Source: VXPQ01 sp965116435
Lineage (GTDB): Bacteria > Bacteroidota > Rhodothermia > Rhodothermales > VXPQ01
NCBI GenBank assembly: GCA_965116435.1
Contig: OZ220686.1
Span: 1,736,001-1,800,000, forward strand
Direction: 5' to 3'
DNA: 64,000 nucleotides
Both the position numbers and the translations under genes were made by a program. This document shows, in pieces, positions 42,521-51,382 of the stretch. Numbering within the stretch: position 1 is the first letter of the stretch; each line of letters begins with the position of its first letter. Under the pieces are notes generated by a model. That model was not told the DNA's origin. It ran no database searches and saw only the letters and a list, made by a program, of their open reading frames with translations.

Positions 42521-45052
42521 AGCCGGCCCCTGCGACGCGTCCGCCTTGCCCTGCCGATCTTCCAGCCACTGCAACGCCGCCGGCAAAAAGAGCAGCGCGG
42601 CCAGCAGCGTAGCGCCGATGCCCACGACGGCCAACTGCCCGATCGAATGCAGGCCGGGATGAAAGCTGAGCAACAAGCCGGCAAAGCCGATCATGGTGGT
42701 GAACGACCCCATGGCGATATGTTCGCCCGTGTAGCGAAGTACGCGCCGGACGGAACCGGACCCTTCCTCCCGGTAGCGATGGACCAGGTGCACCCCCGCA
42801 TCGTTGCCGATGCCCAGAATGGCGGGAAGCACGATCATGTTATAGAAATTGAGCTGGAGCCCCGTGACTTCCATCACCAGAATCATCCATAACACGCCCA
42901 CCGCGAGGGGCGCCGTAGCCAGCGCCACCCACCGGATCGAACGAAAATTGATCCACATGAGCAGGACCACCATAAGCAGGGCCCCCGCCATCATCCAGGG
43001 TGCGTCGCGACGCATCAGTCGAAGCATGTCCGCCGCCACGATGGACGGAGAGCCTGCATAGTACGTGCGCCCGTCCCGGGTCACGATCCGGCCCACATCG
43101 TCGGCGAACGCCATGGAGGCCCGCCCGTCGGCAAGCCCCACCGAGGGATAGATCATCACAAAGCCCCCCAGCTCGCCGGTTTTGGACAGGAACCGGCTGC
43201 GAATGCTTTCGGGAAGCTGCTCGACCGCAAGCGGCTGCACCGTGCCCGCCGCCCGCTCCGCGCGCACAAGGCCCTCGTCCTCGTCGGCGCTCAGGAACGG
43301 GTCCGCAAACAGCGTGCGGATATCGGCGATCCGGTCCAGCTTGCGTTGTTGCCCTGCCTCGGTCGCGGGAAACCGCTCCTGCAGCGTTTCCGCCCGGTCG
43401 ATGGTGGGCGACAGCGTGTCCATGCGCGCATGCCGCTCGATAGCCTCCTGGACCGCAGGCGCTTCGGACGGATCGTCCACAAGCACATAGGCCGGGTTGC
43501 GTCCTCTCGACGGATAGACCTCGCGGATAAGATTCCGTTTGGCGTCGTACGTTTCATACGCGGGTTCCAGCGCGCCGAAATCGTACTGGAAACCCACCCT
43601 TGGCAGCAAGGCAAGCGCAACGACCACCAGCGCCAGGCTGCCCAGCGCCAGCCCTCTCGAACCCGGCATTTTGCCATATTCCCGGCGGCGCGGAAGGCCC
43701 CCGGCCTCCGGCCCGATCCCGGAGAAATCCAGCAGGCGATACCGCTCGCAGAGCGTCAGGAGCGCCGGCATCACGATGGTCATGGCCCCCACGGCGAAAA
43801 GAATGCCTGTGCCGGCGATGAAACCGAATTCGCTGAAGCCCCGGAAGTCCGCGGCGGACAATACGTACAGCGCCGCCGCCGTGGTGAACGCGCCCAGCGC
43901 AATCGCCTTGCCCGTACTCGTAAAAGTGATCTCTGCGGCCTCCTCCACCGTATGGCCCAGCCCGCGCTCTTCCGTGTAGCGGGCGTAAAAATGGATGCCG
44001 TAGTCGATCCCGAGGCCAAACAGCACCAACCCGAGCGTAGACGTCATCAGGTTAAGCATGCCGAACGCAAACCAGGCCACGCCCAGCGTCCAGGCCAGGC
44101 TCATCAGGAGCGGTAGTCCGATCAGACAGGCAAGCACGGGAATGCGCGCCAGCTGCGCAACCAGCGCACGGCGGGAGAATCGATGGCCTGCGCGCGCCGT
44201 ATACCCCTTGTAGAAGAAATATCCCACCACAAGCAACAGGACCGCCGCCACGCCCGCGGCGAACGAACCAAGCACATCCTCGGAAATCGTCCGCACCTCC
44301 ACAAGTTGGCGCAACAGCCGCCCCGCTGGAATCGCCTGCATGTCCGGGTGCCAGGCCGTCGGGTCGAGGTCGGCGATGAGCGCGTCGAGGTCGGCGTACA
44401 GGGCCTCGATAAATCCAATGTCCGTCTGCGATCCGCTTGGATAAAACCGAAGCGCCATGATCGTGCTGTCCTCGTTGACCGGATAGCGCTTCCCCACGAT
44501 ATGGTCGTACACTTCCTCAAGGTCGCGGGCGGGATCGTAGCCGGCCTCGTCGCCCAAGGCGTCCTCTTCGTCGTCCAGATCGAAGAAAAACGGGTTGGCT
44601 TCGAGTTTCGCCTCGCGGATCTGGTCGAGCAGGTACAATTCCAGGCTGTCCAGCTCGGCCCACGTCGCAAAATACAGGGCGTTTTCCTCCAGAAACGCCG
44701 TATCCTTCTCGAAATCCACCCGACGCAGATAGGGTTCGGCCTCCGGCGTCGGCGCAAGGGCCAGTGCACGGGGAATCAGCGCTTCGGCAAAGGCCTTGTT
44801 GGCCTCGAACGACGGACTCACGATCGCCACGTCCACGGTGGCCTCGCTTCCCACGGTTTCGCGCAGCGCCTCGAGCGCCTGTACGCTTGGATACTCGCGC
44901 GGCACCAGGTTGGAAAAATCCGTATCGACGCGAAGTTGCCGGGCAAACCAGAAGCCCGCCACGGAAAAAAGAAGCGCCAGCAACGCCACCGCCCAGGCTC
45001 GCCGAACCACCAGACGGATAAAACCGCGCAATGTATCGGAGAAACGACTCAT
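42515..45052 (-). CDS. RND-type MMPL/SSD transporter
   Basis: An 845-residue RND-superfamily exporter of the MMPL or hopanoid-transporter kind, moving lipids or hydrophobic molecules. One N-terminal segment (AWAVALLALLFSVAGFWFA, about 19-37) leads into a first periplasmic domain (about 40-245), a cluster of five segments (about 255-430), another segment (LALGSLALVVVALAL), the second periplasmic domain and a last cluster (about 705-830). GIDYGIHFYARY (about 350-361) and GNDAGVHLVHRY (about 770) are the family's paired charged transmembrane motifs. Its ATG overlaps the stop of the DUF3047 gene. Confidence 0.88.
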   Translation of the reverse strand: MSRFSDTLRGFIRLVVRRAWAVALLALLFSVAGFWFARQLRVDTDFSNLVPREYPSVQALEALRETVGSEATVDVAIVSPSFEANKAFAEALIPRALALAPTPEAEPYLRRVDFEKDTAFLEENALYFATWAELDSLELYLLDQIREAKLEANPFFFDLDDEEDALGDEAGYDPARDLEEVYDHIVGKRYPVNEDSTIMALRFYPSGSQTDIGFIEALYADLDALIADLDPTAWHPDMQAIPAGRLLRQLVEVRTISEDVLGSFAAGVAAVLLLVVGYFFYKGYTARAGHRFSRRALVAQLARIPVLACLIGLPLLMSLAWTLGVAWFAFGMLNLMTSTLGLVLFGLGIDYGIHFYARYTEERGLGHTVEEAAEITFTSTGKAIALGAFTTAAALYVLSAADFRGFSEFGFIAGTGILFAVGAMTIVMPALLTLCERYRLLDFSGIGPEAGGLPRRREYGKMPGSRGLALGSLALVVVALALLPRVGFQYDFGALEPAYETYDAKRNLIREVYPSRGRNPAYVLVDDPSEAPAVQEAIERHARMDTLSPTIDRAETLQERFPATEAGQQRKLDRIADIRTLFADPFLSADEDEGLVRAERAAGTVQPLAVEQLPESIRSRFLSKTGELGGFVMIYPSVGLADGRASMAFADDVGRIVTRDGRTYYAGSPSIVAADMLRLMRRDAPWMMAGALLMVVLLMWINFRSIRWVALATAPLAVGVLWMILVMEVTGLQLNFYNMIVLPAILGIGNDAGVHLVHRYREEGSGSVRRVLRYTGEHIAMGSFTTMIGFAGLLLSFHPGLHSIGQLAVVGIGATLLAALLFLPAALQWLEDRQGKADASQGPAS

Positions 45053-45762
45053 GGCGCGTTCGCAAGCACGATGTTGTCGAAATCGACCTCCGCCACGGAC
45101 TCCGTATTATCTGAATCGCTCCACAGCGTAATCGTGGTCGGGGCGCCGGGCGGCTCCGAGCCGAATATTTTCCGATAGTCCTCCGCCACATTGCGCGTGA
45201 CGCCTACCCACTCCCCCGTTTTCTCCAGACCGCTGGACGCCACCACGATCTTTACGTTGCCGGTGGACACCATGGATTCCAGGGGCAACCCCGTGCTGTA
45301 TACGTATTTTATGCTCAGCGGACGCCCCAGCCAGTCCGTTTTCGCAAAGGATACATAGACCGCCGCGCCGGAATCATTGACCCGATCCTCGCGGGCGCCC
45401 TCGGGCAAACGGTGGGCCCGCCACATCCACCGCAGGTGGGGCAACGACGACAGATCCCACTGGAAGGCCTCGCCCGGCAAGGAGATACGCCGCGCAGACC
45501 CCGTCGTGTAGGCGCGAAGAAAATGATTGCCGTCTTCCTGCACCACGAAGAATTTTCCCGAAGCATTCATGAGCCGCTCCGGCGACTCAAAGCGGCGGTT
45601 CGAGCGGGAAAAGAAGCGCCACGCGGCAGGCAGGCATCCCTCGACCTCCGCTTCGAAATCCTCCAGCACGACGGTCGTGTCGGGAGGCGCAGCGCACGCC
45701 GGCGGCGCGTGGAAGATCAGCAGCAACCCCGCGATGGGAAAAAGCAGGTTCATACCGGGCAT
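45049..45762 (-). CDS. Exported DUF3047 protein
   Basis: A 237-residue protein with a signal peptide (LLFPIAGLLLIFHAPPACA, cleavage near residue 25) and one DUF3047 domain: FEAEVEGCLPAAWRFFS, LPHLRWMWRAHRLPEGAREDRVND.., and the terminal VAEVDFDNIVLANA. DUF3047 resembles carbohydrate-binding jelly rolls; function is unknown. It overlaps the MMPL exporter by ATGA and is first in the pair, suggesting a periplasmic partner of that transporter. Confidence 0.85.
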   Translation of the reverse strand: MPGMNLLFPIAGLLLIFHAPPACAAPPDTTVVLEDFEAEVEGCLPAAWRFFSRSNRRFESPERLMNASGKFFVVQEDGNHFLRAYTTGSARRISLPGEAFQWDLSSLPHLRWMWRAHRLPEGAREDRVNDSGAAVYVSFAKTDWLGRPLSIKYVYSTGLPLESMVSTGNVKIVVASSGLEKTGEWVGVTRNVAEDYRKIFGSEPPGAPTTITLWSDSDNTESVAEVDFDNIVLANAP

Positions 45763-45996
45763 GGCAAGGTAGGGATCATCTGAAATATCCGGGCGGCTTG
45801 TCCGGTTTGTTACAGCGCATGGAGCCGAGCGATACGCAAGGAACAGGGTTGCGACGAAGCGGCGAACGAGGCCGCGACGTCCCGCATCGGGCGCTCAGAC
45901 CCTGCAGGAGACCCTGCACGCAGGCGCTTCGCGACCCAACGGTAATTCATATGCAAAAAGTATGCCATATTAAGGATATTTTTACGAATTAACACG

Positions 45997-47058
45997 TTAT
46001 TCTTCTTTTTCCGAGACCGGGGCCGACGCCGTCCGGGGACTGTCCTTTTTCGCCCGGTCTTCCGATCTGTATTCGGACCATTCCGCAAGCAGGGCGTCGT
46101 CCGGCTGAGGGGTTAGGGGGATCCCGCGGCGACGTTCCCACCACGTACTCGCGACGAAAAAGAACAAGCTGAACACACGGTCCACGGCGCTCCGGACCAC
46201 CAGCATCCCGACCACCGGGGCCACCGGCGCATCGAGCCACGGCGCAATGCTTGCTCCTGCGCTGGCGAACACCAGATCGCTCGAGGGCACGAACGGCGTT
46301 CTGTTGATCACGACGAAGACGACGAGCAGGATAGCCCATGTCTCGAACGGCACGTCCGGAAGCACCACCCACCAGGCGGCTACCTGCAGCACATACCCCA
46401 CCAGAAAACGGGTTACGTGCGCGGCAGTCAGGATGGCCAACGTACGCCGGGAAAGCAAGAAAATTTCCCGCCGAAAACGGTACACCAGCACGCCCATAAA
46501 CACCCCGACGAGGATTACAAGGCCCGCATACAGCAGGCCGGGCAGTTCAACGATTTCGCGGAGGACGAGGTGGCCGGAAAGCAGGACGCCCCCTATGAGC
46601 AACGACGCGGAAAGCAGCGAGGAAACCGAGGAAACGATCAGGTTGTCCTTGATAACGCCTACAATGGCCTTGTGCGCGCCCCGAACGCGGTCCTTCGCCC
46701 ACATAAACAAGTACACTTCGCCGGAGTACGCGATCACGTCCATGTTCAACACGCGTTTGCGAATCATCACGGCGAAGCATTGCCAGGGAGGCAACGACCA
46801 GAACCGCCCGTAAATCGCCGCCTCCGTAACCGGAAGCAGGAAATACATCGCCGCGAGCAGCGCATAAAACGCGGGTTCGGACGGAAGCGATCGCAACAAA
46901 CTGCCCCACCCGATCTTCCCGATCTGATAGACCAGCACGGCGACGATCGCCACGAGAAAAACGGTGCGCAGCACATTCGCCAGGCGCTTGCCGGCGTCCG
47001 TGGCGGCAAACGCCCGCAAGCGTTCCAAAAGACGTTGCGCAACAGGAAGAAGCGACAT
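45997..47058 (-). CDS. Lysylphosphatidylglycerol-synthase-like membrane protein (flippase-like)
   Basis: A 353-residue polytopic protein related to the membrane domain of MprF and the COG0392 family. It has about seven hydrophobic segments, such as VLRTVFLVAIVAVLVYQIG and AILLVVFVVINRTPFVPSSD, the latter with the family's conserved polar turn. Such proteins often flip or attach groups to lipids. The start lies 2 nt after the stop of the glycosyltransferase gene, so the two form an operon. The C-terminal tail (about 305-353) is charged and cytoplasmic. Confidence 0.78.
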   Translation of the reverse strand: MSLLPVAQRLLERLRAFAATDAGKRLANVLRTVFLVAIVAVLVYQIGKIGWGSLLRSLPSEPAFYALLAAMYFLLPVTEAAIYGRFWSLPPWQCFAVMIRKRVLNMDVIAYSGEVYLFMWAKDRVRGAHKAIVGVIKDNLIVSSVSSLLSASLLIGGVLLSGHLVLREIVELPGLLYAGLVILVGVFMGVLVYRFRREIFLLSRRTLAILTAAHVTRFLVGYVLQVAAWWVVLPDVPFETWAILLVVFVVINRTPFVPSSDLVFASAGASIAPWLDAPVAPVVGMLVVRSAVDRVFSLFFFVASTWWERRRGIPLTPQPDDALLAEWSEYRSEDRAKKDSPRTASAPVSEKEE

Positions 47059-47060
47059 GG

Positions 47061-48389
47061 CTACCGACCCGCGAGGGCGTCAAGCGTACGGGCAAATTGG
47101 CGCGTGGTCGTCCGCGCATCGTGCCGCATGATTTCTTCCGACTTTGGATCGAACGAAATGGGCAGCGGGCGCCCGGCGTCGCGTGCATGGAGGCACTCCT
47201 TCAAAAGGCGAACCGCCGAAGCCGTATCCTGTATCTGCACGCCGGTCCCTGTGCTCCGGACCATATCCCCCGCCTCCAGGTTCGGCGAAAGCGACAGAAT
47301 GGGGCGCCCCACCACAAGATACTCGAAAATTTTTGCGGGGAGGACATGGCGGGGATGCGGGTCGGCGATTACAAGCAAAATATCGAACCGGCGAAGCGTG
47401 GAAAGCGCCCGCTCAAGCGGAACAACCTCCTCGCAAACGAACTGCTCCTCAAGCCCATAGGCGCGCGCCCGTGCGGCGTCGGCCTCGGAAAGCGGCCCGA
47501 AAGAATGTATGCGAACACGCTGGGCGAGAGACGCTTGCTGCTTCCGAAGCTCGACCAGTACGTCCATAATAGGCGCCGCAGACGATGTGGCCCGAAAACG
47601 CCCGAAAAAACCGATACGCAACATGTTCGACGAATCCGGGCGGGCGTCTTCCTGCCTGAAGCGGCCCGCTACGGAAATAGGGTCGTCAAAAACATCCGGG
47701 TCGAAACTGTTTTTGATCACCACCACATCGGGGGCAAGGCGGGCATAGCGTTCGCGGTATGCGTCGGCCAGGCGCCCGGTTTGAAACATGAGCATATCCG
47801 ATCCCTCCACCACGCGACGTTCCGCATACCGGTCAATGCGTTGCACCCACCCCCATTTGGGCCGGGTGCGCGCTTCGGACAACGTCCAGGGATCCCGAAA
47901 ATCCGCGATGTACGGAACGCCGAGCCGCTTGCTTAGCCACTGCCCCGCCACCAGGCCGGACCAGGGATTGCCGGTAGCCCAGATGACCTGCGGATCGACC
48001 TCGGCGACTTGCCGAAGCATGGTTCTGAATTTTGCGGCGAAGAGCGGCAACCAGGTATCTACGGGAAACTGCCGATCCAGCGCGGCAATCCACGGAGCCG
48101 GCGCGCGTTGACGCGATCGGCCCTCCCTTCCCGTCGGCGCGCCCAACTGACTCTCGGACCGGAATGTGCGGTCTACGGGCGATGCAATGCTCAACACGCG
48201 AACATCCCTCAGCAGATGCGCTTCCTTGTCGGTGAGACGTCCCCCTGGAAAGGGAATAGTCATCACGGTAGGTTCCCAGCCGAATTCACGCAGATGGATG
48301 GCAAACCGAAACGGACGCATAGACCCCACGCGGCGGCGGGGAAGAAAATACGGCGCCAGAAGAAGAACTCTTTTAGGAGGCGAAGACAC
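47061..48389 (-). CDS. Glycosyltransferase family 4-like protein
   Basis: A 442-residue GT-B-like protein. It begins KRVLLLAPYFLPRRRVGSMR and contains VIWATGNPWSGLVAGQWL and YIADFRDPWTLSEA, the usual N-terminal core of the family used in cell-surface sugar transfer. The C-terminal half has IGFFGRFRATSSAAPIMDVL and PAKIFEYLVVGRPILSL, the donor site. It heads a two-gene operon with a flippase-like membrane protein. Confidence 0.85.
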   Translation of the reverse strand: MSSPPKRVLLLAPYFLPRRRVGSMRPFRFAIHLREFGWEPTVMTIPFPGGRLTDKEAHLLRDVRVLSIASPVDRTFRSESQLGAPTGREGRSRQRAPAPWIAALDRQFPVDTWLPLFAAKFRTMLRQVAEVDPQVIWATGNPWSGLVAGQWLSKRLGVPYIADFRDPWTLSEARTRPKWGWVQRIDRYAERRVVEGSDMLMFQTGRLADAYRERYARLAPDVVVIKNSFDPDVFDDPISVAGRFRQEDARPDSSNMLRIGFFGRFRATSSAAPIMDVLVELRKQQASLAQRVRIHSFGPLSEADAARARAYGLEEQFVCEEVVPLERALSTLRRFDILLVIADPHPRHVLPAKIFEYLVVGRPILSLSPNLEAGDMVRSTGTGVQIQDTASAVRLLKECLHARDAGRPLPISFDPKSEEIMRHDARTTTRQFARTLDALAGR

Positions 48390-48601
48390 GGATCAACGGC
48401 GAGCGGAAAGCATGCCAGGCAACAAGCCCGTACGCATCGCATCGAAAACAGGATTCTTTATGAAAAGTTCCACGGTACCGGGGCTTGTACGAAACGCAGG
48501 GGGCTTTCGATTATAGCCGCAGGTTCGTTATATTACGGCTTTGCATGCAAACGCTTTGGGCGAACCAACGCCTGTCCATGCCCGCCTTACGGCCTGAAAC
48601 A

Positions 48602-49075
48602 ATGAATACGTACGAGAAGATCAACATAGGCGATTCCTTTTCAACCACGCGCTTTTTGTCCGTGGAGGATGTGCAAACGTTCGCGGACCTGACCGGAGAC
48701 GACAATCCGATTCATGTGAGCCCCGAATACGCCGCCACGACGCAGTTCGAAAAACCGATCGTGCACGGCATTTTGCTCCTGGGCATTATTTCCAAGGTGC
48801 TGGGACGGGATTTTCCGGGCCACGGTTGCATTGCTGCGTCCATTTCTTGCCGTTTCCTGCGCCCCGTTCCCGTAGGATCGGAAATTACGGTGGAAATCAA
48901 GATCAGCGAAAAGATCGAGAAACGGAAACACGTCAAAAGCCGGGTATACGTCTACTACGAAGGGCGTCTCGCCGTGGGGGGCGAGGCCACCATCGTGCCT
49001 CCTTCGGACGACGGCGTAGACAAAAACGGCGAAGCGGACCCGGAACGCATGGCGCACTCCGAGGCCCCTGCTTAG
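48602..49075 (+). CDS. MaoC-like (R)-specific enoyl-CoA hydratase
   Basis: A 157-residue hot-dog-fold hydratase of the PhaJ/MaoC type, acting on enoyl-CoA or enoyl-ACP. The catalytic signature DLTGDDNPIHVSPEYAATTQF (about 30-50) has the Asp and His, followed by VHGILLLGIISKVLG. The ATG at 48602 matches the family start. Its TAG stop lies inside the left end of the element copy at 49072, and the last 25 residues (PPSDDGVDKNGEADPERM onward) look unstructured. Confidence 0.92.
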   Translation: MNTYEKINIGDSFSTTRFLSVEDVQTFADLTGDDNPIHVSPEYAATTQFEKPIVHGILLLGIISKVLGRDFPGHGCIAASISCRFLRPVPVGSEITVEIKISEKIEKRKHVKSRVYVYYEGRLAVGGEATIVPPSDDGVDKNGEADPERMAHSEAPA

Positions 49076-49331
49076 GGATGCACTGATCAAATCCGCTTCG
49101 ATCAGCGCTTCACGTACGCACATAGCGTTTGTAATGATTTCATCGTTAAAATCATCGGAAAACACGGCGTTTTACGGCGTCGTGGTCGTGAAGCGCCCTT
49201 CGGGAGGCATCGAGGAGCGCGCTGGCGGCGTCATTCCTCATTACGTGGGGCCTGCCACGCTGCTTCGTCATTCCTTGCCAGCGCACCCCTCGCTGCCTCT
49301 GATCTTCGCGGACTTAATCAGTGCATCCTTA
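49072..49331 (+). repeat. Dispersed 260-bp inverted-end element, full copy B
   Basis: Same length and about 95% the same sequence as copy A at 4978. Here the ends pair better: TTAGGGATGCACTGATCAA at the left and TTAATCAGTGCATCCTTA at the right. The left end contains the maoC stop codon, and the right end (CCTTAG) runs into AGGA just before the next gene's ATG, contributing to its ribosome-binding site. Confidence 0.87.
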
Positions 49332-49341
49332 GAGGAACGTC

Positions 49342-49662
49342 ATGCCCGACAACCGCAACAACCCCAAACCGGAAATCAAGGGCCTTTCCGTGACGCAGCA
49401 AAAGGAATACCTTGCGCGTAAACGGAAGAATTTACGGACGGTCCTTGCCTTCGCAAGAGAACAGAGCCTCGAATTGTTGAAACGCCATGCAAGCGAAGGG
49501 GAGTATCTCAGGGCGCTGAAAGCAGGCAGGAAGGCAAGGAACCATTTTCGCGAAGCCCGAAGACTTATTGACGATATCGAATCGGTGCACCAGGAAATCG
49601 AAAAGGACTGTGAAGATCAACTAAAAGAAGCGCTGATCAAGGCCACAAGGTCCGAAAACTGA
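49342..49662 (+). CDS. Small helical protein of unknown function
   Basis: A 106-residue, charged, probably all-helical protein: QQKEYLARKRKNLRTVLAFA, HASEGEYLRALKAGRKARNHF and IESVHQEIEKDCEDQLKEAL. Heptad-like spacing suggests a coiled coil. There is no signal or membrane segment. AGAGGAA precedes the ATG by 5-11 nt and partly derives from the element end. I do not recognise it. Confidence 0.62.
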   Translation: MPDNRNNPKPEIKGLSVTQQKEYLARKRKNLRTVLAFAREQSLELLKRHASEGEYLRALKAGRKARNHFREARRLIDDIESVHQEIEKDCEDQLKEALIKATRSEN

Positions 49663-50090
49663 GCGGGGCGCACGGATCAGGACGCCGCCACAGGCTCCGC
49701 ATACTGAGGAATGACGCAACCGGCGTGCCCTTACAGTCTCCCGAAGGCCGCTTCGCGGACACGCGGAAAGCGTCGCATCAAGGCCGGCCCGGCCCGTATG
49801 GTGCGCAAAAGCGTTGGCATTTAGGTTCGATACCCCAAGCGTTGTCGGTCGCGGATCGTCACAAACGACCCTGATTTCTGATTCCATGGCGCGTCGCATC
49901 ACGTAAGCAGATGTAACTACCCCAGCCATTCAAGCCCATAACTTGACAATCCGGGCATTATCCGTAAATACAATAAAAACATAGGTTTACGCTTTGGAAA
50001 AATATCTTCGCCGCCATGAAACCGCTTCCCGACAAGCAGCATTTGCGGATGTTTCACGTGAAACATTGAATAGGCGCCTGCCGGCGCAGG
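49663..50090. other. Intergenic region between the helical protein and recF
   Basis: These 428 nt separate the helical gene (plus) from the end of recF (minus). They contain a TTGACA at 49943-49948 with AT-rich sequence 17-20 nt downstream (possible promoter), a parS site at 50050-50065 and a 17-codon frame at 50016-50069 that runs over parS and ends FHVKH. That frame looks incidental. No DnaA-box cluster was seen. Confidence 0.5.
50050..50065. promoter_or_regulatory. parS site (ParB centromere)
   Basis: TGTTTCACGTGAAACA is a perfect 16-bp palindrome identical to the ParB recognition consensus of chromosomal parABS systems. It lies 25 nt beyond the recF stop. A second identical site lies 3.7 kb away. 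parS sites normally cluster near the chromosome origin. Confidence 0.9.
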
Positions 50091-51251
50091 CTACCCTCCC
50101 GACTTGGCGGACGCCGGCATACGCACCTTCCCCCCTTCCACAAAAAGCGCCTGGTGCGGGCCCTTTTCGAACGGAACCAACCCATCGAAAGGTCGGCGGT
50201 CCGTGGCGGAAATGATCGTTTGGCCGATTCGATCAGACTGAAGCAACGTCAGAAACGCCTGGGTGCGGGAAGCATCAAGATGCTCGAATACATCGTCGAG
50301 AAGCAGAATCGGGCGCTCTCCGGTGCGTTTTTGCAAAAAATCGTACATGGCTACTTTCAGGGCCATGCCGAACGTACGGTGCTGACCCTGCGAAGCATAC
50401 CGGCGAACCAGCATATCGTCCAGGCGAAACGCCAGATCGTCCAGATGCGGCCCGGCCAACGTAGTTCCCCGCCGGCATTCGTCCTCCAAAACAGCCGCCA
50501 GTTTCTCTCGGTAAACAGTTTGAATAGCTTCAGGCGTCGCCGGGACAGCAACGCGGAGATTGGCCTGGTACTCCATGGTGGGTTTTTCCGCCACATCCTC
50601 AATGGACTGGTACGCACGGTCCAGATACTCGGCAAATACCTCGGTAAAGTGTTGCCGTGCCTCCACAATCCGGCTCCCGAACAGGACGAGTTGCTCATTC
50701 CAGGAAGACAGGACAGGCGCCGTCTCTGCCGATCCGAACCCCTTCCTGTCGGCGAGATAGCGATTGCGCTGCTTCAGCACCCGACGAAACTTGAGCAGGG
50801 CGTCAAGATACAAGGAGCTGCCTTGGGACAGCAGATTGTCCATGAATCGTCGGCGATGGTCAGGGCCCCCGGACGTCAGCACATAATCCTGCGGAGCGCA
50901 AAAAACCACCGGCAATTGCCCTACTATGTTGGACATCCTCTCCTGTAGCGCCTTATTGACGAACATGCGCTTCCCTTCGCCCGGAACATACGCCATGCGT
51001 ACGCGCCGGTCCCGCTCGTCATCGCTCACGAAGGCCCCCTCCACTTCGGTGTGCTTCGCGCCGCGACGGACAATATACCGGTCCCCCGCCGCAACAAAGC
51101 CTCTCGACAGGCAGGCGTAATGGATGGCGTCCAGTATATTCGTCTTGCCCGCCCCATTGGGACCATACAGGAGATTTACCGAAGGGGCAAACGTACACTC
51201 GGTGCGCTCGTGCACGCGAAAATCCGTAAGACGAATCGACTTGAGATACAT
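50091..51251 (-). CDS. recF: DNA replication and repair protein RecF
   Basis: RecF is an SMC-like ATPase that helps load RecA at gaps with RecO and RecR. The 386 residues have LKSIRLTDFRVHERTECTF, Walker A YGPNGAGKTNILDAIH (about 29-44), the signature region VLTSGGPDHRRRFMD and Walker B PILLLDDVFEHLDASR (about 318-333). The ATG at 51251 is chosen because the family starts MYLKSIRL; an upstream 50-codon extension is not conserved. Confidence 0.95.
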   Translation of the reverse strand: MYLKSIRLTDFRVHERTECTFAPSVNLLYGPNGAGKTNILDAIHYACLSRGFVAAGDRYIVRRGAKHTEVEGAFVSDDERDRRVRMAYVPGEGKRMFVNKALQERMSNIVGQLPVVFCAPQDYVLTSGGPDHRRRFMDNLLSQGSSLYLDALLKFRRVLKQRNRYLADRKGFGSAETAPVLSSWNEQLVLFGSRIVEARQHFTEVFAEYLDRAYQSIEDVAEKPTMEYQANLRVAVPATPEAIQTVYREKLAAVLEDECRRGTTLAGPHLDDLAFRLDDMLVRRYASQGQHRTFGMALKVAMYDFLQKRTGERPILLLDDVFEHLDASRTQAFLTLLQSDRIGQTIISATDRRPFDGLVPFEKGPHQALFVEGGKVRMPASAKSGG

Positions 51252-51382
51252 GGCCTGCTCAGGATAGGGCCGAATATGTACGACCGCGATGGCGATTTCG
51301 TTCGGAATCGCCTTCGCGCACAGGAGCCAGAATATGTGTGGATGGAATCCATAGTTCTTTACGCGTAATGCCGCCAAATCGT

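Noticed and set aside
50016..50069. A 17-codon gene ending FHVKH
   Set aside because: The conserved-looking end is the parS palindrome itself read as codons.
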